DNA from: Azovibrio restrictus
GTDB taxonomy: Bacteria; Bacteroidota; Bacteroidia; Chitinophagales; Chitinophagaceae
Length of the DNA stretch: 64,000 nt
Reading direction: 5' to 3'
Assembly (NCBI GenBank): GCA_029255605.1
Contig: JANLJF010000048.1
Span: 1 to 64,000, forward strand
The position numbers and the translations under genes were made by a program. The notes under the pieces are model-generated. The model did no database searches. It saw only the letters and a list, made by a program, of their open reading frames with translations, and was not told the origin of the DNA. Shown here piece by piece: positions 9,741 to 18,093 of the stretch (its first letter is position 1; each line of letters begins with the position of its first letter).

Positions 9741-9874
9741 CCCCTAGATCCCCTGAAGGGGACTTGGATTTAAAATATAGACATAGCCCTCAACTGAGGG
9801 CTATGTCTTTTATATCAGATAGCGCGATGAAATTATAGGTAACACATAACAAGTCCCTTCAAGGTATTTAGGGG
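9741..9874. repeat. Imperfect inverted-repeat pair flanking the typA-metH intergenic region
   Basis: CCCCTAGATCCCCTGAAGGGGACTT (9741-9765) versus inverted AAGTCCCTTCAAGGTATTTAGGGG (9851-9874). Confidence 0.6.
9779..9812 (+). terminator. Rho-independent terminator of typA
   Basis: AGACATAGCCCTC-AACT-GAGGGCTATGTCT 13-bp perfect stem with T run. Confidence 0.9.
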
Positions 9875-9904
9875 GTTATTGTGAGATTGCCTAATTTTGA
9901 GTTT

Positions 9905-10921
9905 ATGAGTACAGAACAAAAACTCCGTGAGATACTTGACAAGCGCATTATGATAATAGATGGTGCTATGGGCACTATGATACAGCGCTACAAACTAACG
10001 GAGGCTGACTATAGGGGAGAACGGTTTAAAGACTGGCACCTGGATGTGAAAGGCAACAACGATATGCTGGTGCTGACACAGCCGCACATCATAAAAGAAA
10101 TTCACAGGGAATACCTGGATGCAGGTGCAGATATTATAGAGACCAATACCTTCAGTGCGCAAGCCGTGGCACTAGCCGATTATGATATGCAGGCATATGC
10201 TTATGAAATAAGCAAAGAGGCTGCGAAAGTAGCGCGGCTGGCGGTAGAAGAATATGAAAAAGATAATCCCGGCAGTGAAAAATTTGTGGCTGGCGCTATA
10301 GGGCCGATGAATAAAACGCTGTCGCTATCGCCGGATGTAAATAACCCCGGCTACCGCGCGGTGACTTTTGATGAAGTAGCGGATGCATACTACGAACATG
10401 TAAAAGGGTTAGTGGATGGAGGAGCAGACATACTGCTGATAGAAACCATATTTGATACGCTAAACTCAAAGGCCGCTATTTACGCCATAGAAAAATATTT
10501 CCGCGATACCAACCAACGCCTGCCAGTCATGATATCGGGTACAATAACCGATGCTTCGGGACGCACGCTGAGTGGACAAACGCTGGAGGCATTCTACATC
10601 TCTGTGTCTCATGCGGAGCCATTGAGTATAGGCCTGAACTGCGCATTGGGTGCAGAACAGATGCGTCCACATGTGGAAGAACTGGCAAGCATTGCTGCAT
10701 GCTATGTAAGCTGTTACCCTAATGCCGGCTTGCCAAATGCAATGGGCGAATATGATGAATCTCCTGAAATAACTGCATCCATTGTTTCAGAATGGGCGGC
10801 ACAGGGGTGGATAAATATTGTGGGTGGCTGCTGTGGTACTACGCCGGCTCACATAAAAGCTATAGCTGACGCAATGAAAAATTATAAGCCGCGTCCGTTA
10901 CCAGTAATGACTGGAGTATAA
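9905..10921 (+). CDS. Homocysteine S-methyltransferase domain protein (MetH N-terminal module only)
   Basis: [30 protein letters not shown]...[31 protein letters not shown] and GGCCGTTP zinc-ligand motifs; ends after the Hcy domain. Confidence 0.92.
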   Translation: MSTEQKLREILDKRIMIIDGAMGTMIQRYKLTEADYRGERFKDWHLDVKGNNDMLVLTQPHIIKEIHREYLDAGADIIETNTFSAQAVALADYDMQAYAYEISKEAAKVARLAVEEYEKDNPGSEKFVAGAIGPMNKTLSLSPDVNNPGYRAVTFDEVADAYYEHVKGLVDGGADILLIETIFDTLNSKAAIYAIEKYFRDTNQRLPVMISGTITDASGRTLSGQTLEAFYISVSHAEPLSIGLNCALGAEQMRPHVEELASIAACYVSCYPNAGLPNAMGEYDESPEITASIVSEWAAQGWINIVGGCCGTTPAHIKAIADAMKNYKPRPLPVMTGV

Positions 10922-10947
10922 ACTTATTATATAAATTATAACATTAT

Positions 10948-10976
10948 AAATGCCGGTTACCATGCCGGCATTTTTT
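10948..10976 (+). terminator. Rho-independent terminator
   Basis: AAATGCCGG(ttaccatg)CCGGCATTTTTT. Confidence 0.85.
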
Positions 10977-11002
10977 AATTTACATAATCTAAAACACACC
11001 TT

Positions 11003-12433
11003 ATGCTACGTAAACTTTTTATTGCATCCACCATCCTTATGCTCGGCTATGTACAAGTACTTGCAGGCGATGCAAAATTTTCGGGAAAGATAACCGCACC
11101 ATTGTCCGATGAGATACAAGTTTCATACTATGCTAACCTGTTAGATTATAATCAAAAAATAATTTCTGCGCGACTGGATAAGGATGGCAACTTTACAATG
11201 AATATACCATTATATCAGCCATATACCCAACTGCAAATACAACATGGTAACCAGGCTACAGAGATATTTATACAACCGGATGCCGATCTAAAAATGTCAG
11301 TGAATGCTAACAGCTTTGATAGCACATTGACGTATAGCGGCAAAGGTGCAGAACTAGCCAACTTTATGGCGAAGCACATGCTGGAATCCGGGTTCATGGT
11401 GCAGTTTGGCAGTGTGATACAACCACTGAACAAAAAAGAACCGGAAGAATTTAAAACAGCTGCAAATGCCGCCATGCAGAAGGAGCTGGATTTCCTGGAG
11501 CAAAATAAAAAAGGCCTGCCGGATGGCTTTGATAAATATTGGAAGGCGTGGTATCAATACAGTATCTACTCAGATATGCTGCGCTACTCTTTTATGCATG
11601 CTATGATGAAACAGAAGAGCATGAGCGTAAAGCTGACGAAAGAAGAATATAAAATGGCAATGGATGTACCTATTGCATTTGATGATAAATATGTGGGGAT
11701 ACCGTCTTATGTTATGTATGTATCTGATATTTACAACAACAGGTATAAAGCCAAGATAGCTGACGACAGTACTGTAAGCAGCGAAGTAAAAAAAGAGCTG
11801 CAACAGAAAGTAGTAAATGAACAGGCAAGACAAACCATGCCTGCTGAAACACGCGAATACTATTTTGCTAACCAGCTGTATAGTAATGTAAAATATAACC
11901 CCCTGGCGACAGTTGAAAAGATATATGCTGATTTCAGGAAAGACTATAAAGCATCGGCTTACGATAGTATCATAGAACGCGTGGTAGGATTGAAACGTAA
12001 AATGGCAGCCGGGCAACCGGCAATGGATTTTGCCTTTACAACACTGGAAGGTAAGAGTATGAAATTATCTGACCTGAAAGGCAAAGTAGTTTACCTGGAT
12101 TTCTGGGCCAGTTGGTGCGGGCCCTGTTTGCGTGAATTGCCTTTTACCAAAAAAGTAAAAGAGCATTTTAAAGATAAAGAAGTGGTATTTCTCAATGTAT
12201 CAATAGACGAGGATATGAATGCCTGGAAGAATGCAGTTGAAAAACATAGCATTGGCGGTATGCATACCTGCGAACCTGGTGGGTGGCAGGCTCCTGCTGC
12301 CAAACTGTATGGTGTGCAAGGTGTACCATCTTACTATCTGATAGATAAACAAGGAAAGTTTGCCGCCGAAACATCTCCAAGGCCTAGCGAAACGGAGGCA
12401 TTAATAAAGCAAATAGAAGCCTTACTCAATTAA
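11003..12433 (+). CDS. TlpA-family disulfide reductase/thioredoxin-like protein with N-terminal DUF4369-like region
   Basis: Signal peptide; LKGKVVYLDFWASWCGPCLRELPFTKKVKEHFKDKEVVFLNVSID. Confidence 0.9.
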   Translation: MLRKLFIASTILMLGYVQVLAGDAKFSGKITAPLSDEIQVSYYANLLDYNQKIISARLDKDGNFTMNIPLYQPYTQLQIQHGNQATEIFIQPDADLKMSVNANSFDSTLTYSGKGAELANFMAKHMLESGFMVQFGSVIQPLNKKEPEEFKTAANAAMQKELDFLEQNKKGLPDGFDKYWKAWYQYSIYSDMLRYSFMHAMMKQKSMSVKLTKEEYKMAMDVPIAFDDKYVGIPSYVMYVSDIYNNRYKAKIADDSTVSSEVKKELQQKVVNEQARQTMPAETREYYFANQLYSNVKYNPLATVEKIYADFRKDYKASAYDSIIERVVGLKRKMAAGQPAMDFAFTTLEGKSMKLSDLKGKVVYLDFWASWCGPCLRELPFTKKVKEHFKDKEVVFLNVSIDEDMNAWKNAVEKHSIGGMHTCEPGGWQAPAAKLYGVQGVPSYYLIDKQGKFAAETSPRPSETEALIKQIEALLN

Positions 12434-12497
12434 TTTTTACAAATTGATGAGTTTCTTAATATTTACTTAATCAGGCCTTAATACAGGCGTTATACTG

Positions 12498-12548
12498 AAT
12501 CGCTCTTTTTGTAAAACGATAGACTGTTTTACATAAGAGCGATTTTTT
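12498..12548 (+). terminator. Long bipartite hairpin with U run directly abutting the next start codon
   Basis: AATCGCTCTT-ttt-GTAAAAC-gatagact-GTTTTAC-at-AAGAGCGATTTTTT then ATG at 12549. Confidence 0.8.
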
Positions 12549-13439
12549 ATGGCCAAAAGAGAAGTGGATATAGTTGTTCTGTCAGACACACACCTGGGAA
12601 CCTATGGCTGCCATGCAAAAGAACTACTCCAGTATCTGAAAAGCATCAAACCTAAAGCTGTAGTGCTGAATGGTGATATCATAGACATCTGGCAATTCAG
12701 CAAAAGATACTGGCCATCTACCCATATGATGGTGATAAAACACCTGGTGGGGTTAATAGCAAAAGATATTCCTGTTTACTACATACCCGGCAATCACGAT
12801 GAAATGCTACGTAGGTTTCGTGATTTCCAGTTAGGTTCCTTAAAGATAACCAACAAGCTTTCCCTGAAAATAGACGGCGCCAACGTATGGATATTTCACG
12901 GTGATGTATTTGATGTGGTAATGCAGCATAGCAAGTGGCTGGCCAGGCTGGGTGCCATAGGGTACGATACCCTGATACTAATCAACCGTTTTGTAAACTT
13001 CATATCCTTAAAGCTTGGGCAGGGCAAGGTTTCATTATCTAAAAAGATAAAGAATAGCGTAAAAGGCGCCGTAAAGTTCATCAATAAATTTGAGGCAACT
13101 GTTTGCGATATAGCTGCCGACAATCATTACAAATACGTTATCTGCGGCCATATACACCATCCGGAAATACGCACCATTGTTACCGAAAAAGGAACTGTGA
13201 TATATATGAACTCCGGAGACTGGATAGAAAACCTAACGGCCCTGGAATATAACGACAACAAGTGGTCGATCTACAAATACACAGAAGACCCTGTAGCCCA
13301 AGCAATAGATATCAGCAAGAAAAAACAGCCAAAAGAAAGCCCGAAAGAAATGATGGCAAGCCTGATGCAGGAGCTGAATGTGAAGCAAAATGCACCCGGC
13401 AATCTTGGCGGATTAACAGGAACAATAGAAGCAGCATAA
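12549..13439 (+). CDS. UDP-2,3-diacylglucosamine diphosphatase-like metallophosphoesterase (LpxH family)
   Basis: VVLSDTHLGTYG, LNGDIIDIW, YIPGNHDE, ICGHIHHPEI metallophosphoesterase motifs. Confidence 0.85.
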   Translation: MAKREVDIVVLSDTHLGTYGCHAKELLQYLKSIKPKAVVLNGDIIDIWQFSKRYWPSTHMMVIKHLVGLIAKDIPVYYIPGNHDEMLRRFRDFQLGSLKITNKLSLKIDGANVWIFHGDVFDVVMQHSKWLARLGAIGYDTLILINRFVNFISLKLGQGKVSLSKKIKNSVKGAVKFINKFEATVCDIAADNHYKYVICGHIHHPEIRTIVTEKGTVIYMNSGDWIENLTALEYNDNKWSIYKYTEDPVAQAIDISKKKQPKESPKEMMASLMQELNVKQNAPGNLGGLTGTIEAA

Positions 13440-13443
13440 TACC

Positions 13444-14475
13444 GTGAAAATACTATTTGCAATACAAGGTACAGGCAATGGCCACCTGAGCCGTGCACGC
13501 GATGTATATCCTGAACTGGCAAAATATGGAGAAGTGGATGTATTGATAAGCGGCATACAGGCAGATGTAGACGTACCCTTTCCGGTAAAATATAAGCTGT
13601 ATGGCATGAGCTTTATTTTTGGAAAGAATGGTGGTGTGGATATATGGAAGACTTTGAAAAAATCGAACCTGCCAAGGCTGATAAGAGATATTAAGCAATT
13701 GCCGGTGGAAGAATACGATCTGGTAGTAAATGATTTTGATGCTGTATCGGCATGGGCATGCAAGTTGAAAAATAAGCCATGCATCGGCCTGAGCCATCAA
13801 AGCGCCGTGTTATCTCCCAATGCGCCTGTACCTGCATTCAAAGATTGGAAGGGCGAATTAGTACTAAAGCACTATGCACCCGTTACTGATTATTATGGTT
13901 TTCATTTTCGCGCCTACTCATCTAAAATATATACGCCCGTTATAAGAAAAGAGATACGGGAATTGAAGCCTACCAATGCGGGCCATTACACCGTATACCT
14001 GCCTGCATATGATGACAAGGCATTGGTAGAACACCTTTCCGTATTTGAAAATGTGAAGTGGGAAGTGTTTTCAAAACACAATAAAGAAGCATTCAACTTT
14101 AAGAATGTATATGTGCAGCCAATAGAAAACAAAGCGTTTATAAAAAGCATGGCAGCAAGTGTCGGCGTACTTTGCGGTGCAGGTTTTGAAGGCCCCGCAG
14201 AAGCGATGTACTTAGGGAAAAAGGTATTGGTAATACCTATGCAGCAGCAATATGAACAACACTGTAACGCTGCTGCCTTGGAAACACTGGGCGTGCCGGT
14301 AATAAAATGCCTGAACAGGAAATATTACGACCGCATACAATGGTGGCTGATGGCGGGAGAAGCGGTAAGCGTAGATTACCCCGACCAGACTGCTGCCATA
14401 GTAGAGAAGTTGGTAAGAACACATGCATCTGAATACAATGAAAACATACAAGGTGCCCTACCTGCAATTGGTTAG
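13444..14475 (+). CDS. Glycosyltransferase (MurG/GT28-like, MJ1255-type)
   Basis: MKILFAIQGTGNGHLSRARDVYPELAKYGEVDVLISG; C-terminal GVLCGAGFEGPAEAMYLGKKVLVIPMQQQYEQHCNAAAL. Confidence 0.8.
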   Translation: MKILFAIQGTGNGHLSRARDVYPELAKYGEVDVLISGIQADVDVPFPVKYKLYGMSFIFGKNGGVDIWKTLKKSNLPRLIRDIKQLPVEEYDLVVNDFDAVSAWACKLKNKPCIGLSHQSAVLSPNAPVPAFKDWKGELVLKHYAPVTDYYGFHFRAYSSKIYTPVIRKEIRELKPTNAGHYTVYLPAYDDKALVEHLSVFENVKWEVFSKHNKEAFNFKNVYVQPIENKAFIKSMAASVGVLCGAGFEGPAEAMYLGKKVLVIPMQQQYEQHCNAAALETLGVPVIKCLNRKYYDRIQWWLMAGEAVSVDYPDQTAAIVEKLVRTHASEYNENIQGALPAIG

Positions 14476-14554
14476 CTGGATATATCGTGCAGGCAATACG
14501 GTAAATGACGTGATAATGGTAATCTGGCTATAAAGCGTATAGTAAAATAAAAAA

Positions 14555-14575
14555 CCCTCTTGCGGAAGAGGGCTT
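14555..14575. terminator. Bidirectional terminator between convergent genes
   Basis: CCCTCTT-gcgg-AAGAGGG with A/T runs on both sides. Confidence 0.8.
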
Positions 14576-14595
14576 TTAAATATCGGCACTAAAAG

Positions 14596-15375
14596 CTATT
14601 TGCCTTTGAATTCCGGCTTGCGCTTTTCAAGGAAAGCATTCACGCCTTCTTTAAAATCGTACGTAGCACCGGCCTCTACCTGCAGTTCCTTTTCGCGGTC
14701 CAGTTGTTGTTCCAATGTGTTATTCCATGTTTCGTTTATCAGGCGTTTAGTAAGACCCAAACCTTTAGTTGGCATTTGAGCCAGGGTTGCTGCTATCTTT
14801 TTTGTTTCCTGTTCAAAGCTTTCATCGGCAAAGGTTTTGTATATCATGCCCATAGCTACTGCTTCTTCTGCAGTTACTTTATCGCCCAGCATCGTAAGTG
14901 CCAGTGCACGCTGCATGCCTACCAGGCGTGGTAGTATGAAGGTACCTGCGCTATCGGGTATCAAAGCTATTTTGCTGAAAGCCTGGATAAAAGTAGCGCT
15001 ATTCGCAGCTAATACAATATCACAAGCCAATGCAATGTTGGCTCCTGCTCCTGCTGCTACGCCATTCACTGCTGCTATGATGGGCTTCTCTATTTTACGA
15101 AGCCTCCGGATAATAGGATTGTAATGTTCCCGGACAATAGCTTCCAGTTCCGGACCTTGGGGGTCGGTGGCTTCAGATAAGTCTTGCCCTGCACAGAAGC
15201 CCTTGCCGGCACCGCTCACGTATATGCAACGTACCGCTTCATCATTCTCACAGTCATCCAGGTGTTGCTGAAAGGTTAATGCCATTTCGCGGTTAAAGCT
15301 GTTATATTTTTCAGGGCGATTGAGTGTGATATACCCAATGCCATTTTCTTTAGTAAAAAGAACTGTATTGCTCAT
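14596..15375 (-). CDS. Enoyl-CoA hydratase/isomerase (PaaG-like)
   Basis: NGIGYITLNRPEKYNSFNREMALTFQQHLDD...GAGKGFCAGQDLSE...AAVNGVAAGAGANIALACDIVLAA. Confidence 0.92.
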   Translation of the reverse strand: MSNTVLFTKENGIGYITLNRPEKYNSFNREMALTFQQHLDDCENDEAVRCIYVSGAGKGFCAGQDLSEATDPQGPELEAIVREHYNPIIRRLRKIEKPIIAAVNGVAAGAGANIALACDIVLAANSATFIQAFSKIALIPDSAGTFILPRLVGMQRALALTMLGDKVTAEEAVAMGMIYKTFADESFEQETKKIAATLAQMPTKGLGLTKRLINETWNNTLEQQLDREKELQVEAGATYDFKEGVNAFLEKRKPEFKGK

Positions 15376-15399
15376 GAAACAAAAATAAGAAGAATGATT

Positions 15400-16401
15400 C
15401 TATGCCGAAGCAGGTTTAAATAAGCGGGATTTAAAATAAGAGCCGATGCCTATAATGCTGGTCACATTCAAAGGCAACTCCAATAATACGTGCAGGAAGC
15501 TTACAAATAATAACCACTGCAAGCCCATAGCATAGTTTGTAATGTAAAGGCCAATACTGATAAGCCATAAAATGATAACAGCAATAAAGCGCACCTTAGG
15601 TACCTTATGCCATTGAATGATGCTGGTTTTAGAAAACCAGTTGAGATAATGATAAGTATAAGCAAATGCAATGAAGCGCATCAGCAAGATGCCTTCCATG
15701 GAATGAAAAATGATATTATCCCAAGCTGCCATACTCTCCTGGGCTTCTATACCATTTACATTTTGCAACCAGTTTATGTTTACCACTTTAAATGGGTTAT
15801 ACGCCTCCATGCTGTAGGATGTGGGCGCATAAAAAGTTCTATCAGGGAAAATGACTGCCAATAGGATAGGGCATAACACCATACATACTACTGCTAAGAT
15901 GCCAAAGCGGCTCTGGCTTTTTAATGCCCCATATAACATAAACAATGCCGTAAAAAAATAGACATGCACCAGCGTGGGCAAAAAGACTGAAAAGAATAAA
16001 TAGAAATGCTGTGATACCTGCGAAGAGAATATTAATAATATAATACCGCCTATTCGGTAAAATTTATTTTTGACGGTAACAAACACTACCGAACATAAAA
16101 GTGCTATGTAAGCAAGGTTAGCATCGAAGCCGGGAGGGAAATCGATTTCCAGAAAATTATCGAAAAAGCGCAAGGTCATCAGTAAGCCGATGACAATAAG
16201 GATAATGGCATCATAGCGTTCTTTGGTATAATACTTCCTATCGTGCAGCCACGATATTTCTGTGAAATAATGCAACGGCCCGAGTATGGCATAGGAAAAA
16301 AGAAAAAGCTCGAAAGGGAGTATCATAGCTATGATACCTGAAATAAGCATGAGTCCGATGTTAGTGATATCCAGCTTTTCAGTTGCGGTCAGTGCCATCA
16401 A
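15400..16401 (-). CDS. Polytopic membrane protein of unknown function with conserved-looking intramembrane histidines
   Basis: 333 aa with multiple TM stretches; LGPLHYFTEISWLHDRKYY, LPTLVHVYFFT, YTYHYLNWFSK, SFLHVLLELPLN. Confidence 0.7.
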   Translation of the reverse strand: MMALTATEKLDITNIGLMLISGIIAMILPFELFLFSYAILGPLHYFTEISWLHDRKYYTKERYDAIILIVIGLLMTLRFFDNFLEIDFPPGFDANLAYIALLCSVVFVTVKNKFYRIGGIILLIFSSQVSQHFYLFFSVFLPTLVHVYFFTALFMLYGALKSQSRFGILAVVCMVLCPILLAVIFPDRTFYAPTSYSMEAYNPFKVVNINWLQNVNGIEAQESMAAWDNIIFHSMEGILLMRFIAFAYTYHYLNWFSKTSIIQWHKVPKVRFIAVIILWLISIGLYITNYAMGLQWLLFVSFLHVLLELPLNVTSIIGIGSYFKSRLFKPASA

Positions 16402-16487
16402 AAATTCATTAGGGTTGGCGAAAATGCTATGTTATTAAAATTATATAAAATTACACAGCATTTTATGTTATAAATTAGCTCCTCATT

Positions 16488-18032
16488 ATGTTGGTAAAAG
16501 TTTTCGGTAGCGCGGTATATGGTGTAGAGGCTATCACTATCACAATAGAAGTAGACATAGTAGTGGGTGGCACAACAGGCTATTTTATAGTAGGCCTGCC
16601 CGATAATGCTGTAAAGGAAAGTACAGAGCGTGTGCTCTCTGCCATGAAAAATAATGGCTACGATCGTCCTCGTAATAAAGTGGTGGTAAACATGGCCCCT
16701 GCCGATATACGCAAGGCAGGCTCTGCATATGACTTGCCCATAGCCATTGGGATGCTGGCGGCAACAAAACAATTACCTGCCGATGATCTGGATAAATATA
16801 TCATAATGGGTGAGCTATCGCTGGATGGCTCGCTGCAACCTATAAAGGGTGCATTGCCCATAGCCATACAAGCCCGCACAGAAAAGTACAAGGGCCTGAT
16901 ACTACCAAAAGAGAATGCCCGCGAAGCTGCATTGGTTAACAACCTGGATGTATATGGCGTAAGTAGTATAAAAGAGGTAGTTGATTTCTTTAACGGTACA
17001 GCTAGCTTAACGCCTGTATCTGTAAATACACGCGAAGAGTTCTATAATTCGCAATATGAATTTGATATTGATTTCAGCGATGTAAAAGGGCAGGAGAATG
17101 TGAAGCGTGCATTGGAGATAGCCGCCGCTGGCGGACACAATGCTATACTTATTGGCCCGCCCGGTGCGGGTAAAACCATGCTGGCAAAAAGACTGCCAAC
17201 GATACTACCACCCCTTAGCCTGCACGAGGCACTGGAAACAACCAAGATACATTCGGTAGCGGGTAAGCTGCCTGTCAATACTTCACTTATTTCCAAACGC
17301 CCGTTCCGTTCGCCGCACCATACTATTAGTGATGTAGCGCTGGTGGGTGGCGGTGGCATGCCACAACCGGGAGAAATATCGCTGGCGCATAATGGTGTAC
17401 TGTTTCTTGATGAGCTGCCGGAATTTAAACGTACAGTGCTGGAAGTGATGCGCCAGCCTATGGAAGAACGACGTGTGTCCATATCGCGTGCTAAAGTGAG
17501 CATTGATTTTCCTGCCAGCTTTATGCTGATAGCTTCGATGAACCCCTGCCCATGTGGCTACTTCAATCATCCTGAAAAAGAATGTACCTGCAGCCCGATG
17601 GTAGTACAGCGCTACCTGAATAAAATATCGGGTCCACTGTTGGACAGGATAGACCTGCATGTGGAGGTAACGCCTGTTTCATTTAATGAACTATCATCGC
17701 AACGTACATCTGAACATAGCGACGCTGTACGCGAACGCGTACTGAAAGCCCGTGATATACAGGATAAGCGCTTTGAAGGACAGCAAGGTATTTATGCCAA
17801 TGCACAGATGAGTAGCAAGCAACTGAAAGAAATATGCGTGATAAACAGTGTAGGGCAAACACTGCTGAAAACAGCAATGGACAGGCTCAACCTATCGGCC
17901 CGGGCATATGACAGGATATTAAAAGTATCGCGCACCATAGCCGACCTGGCCGGCAGCGAAGAAATAAGACCAGAACACTTGGCTGAAGCTATACAGTACC
18001 GCAGCCTGGACAGGGAAGGCTGGGCTGGGTAA
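16488..18032 (+). CDS. YifB/ComM-family Mg-chelatase-like AAA ATPase
   Basis: MLVKVFGSAVYGVEAITITIEVDIVVG; ILIGPPGAGKTMLAKRLPTILPPL; SMNPCPCGYFNHPEKECTCSP. Confidence 0.96.
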   Translation: MLVKVFGSAVYGVEAITITIEVDIVVGGTTGYFIVGLPDNAVKESTERVLSAMKNNGYDRPRNKVVVNMAPADIRKAGSAYDLPIAIGMLAATKQLPADDLDKYIIMGELSLDGSLQPIKGALPIAIQARTEKYKGLILPKENAREAALVNNLDVYGVSSIKEVVDFFNGTASLTPVSVNTREEFYNSQYEFDIDFSDVKGQENVKRALEIAAAGGHNAILIGPPGAGKTMLAKRLPTILPPLSLHEALETTKIHSVAGKLPVNTSLISKRPFRSPHHTISDVALVGGGGMPQPGEISLAHNGVLFLDELPEFKRTVLEVMRQPMEERRVSISRAKVSIDFPASFMLIASMNPCPCGYFNHPEKECTCSPMVVQRYLNKISGPLLDRIDLHVEVTPVSFNELSSQRTSEHSDAVRERVLKARDIQDKRFEGQQGIYANAQMSSKQLKEICVINSVGQTLLKTAMDRLNLSARAYDRILKVSRTIADLAGSEEIRPEHLAEAIQYRSLDREGWAG

Positions 18033-18043
18033 AATAATAACAA

Positions 18044-18070
18044 AGCCACCGCAGACGCGGTGGCTCTTCG
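18044..18070 (+). terminator. Terminator of the yifB-like gene
   Basis: AGCCACCGC-agac-GCGGTGGCT. Confidence 0.75.
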
Positions 18071-18093
18071 TTTTAGCAATAGGGATATGTTAT

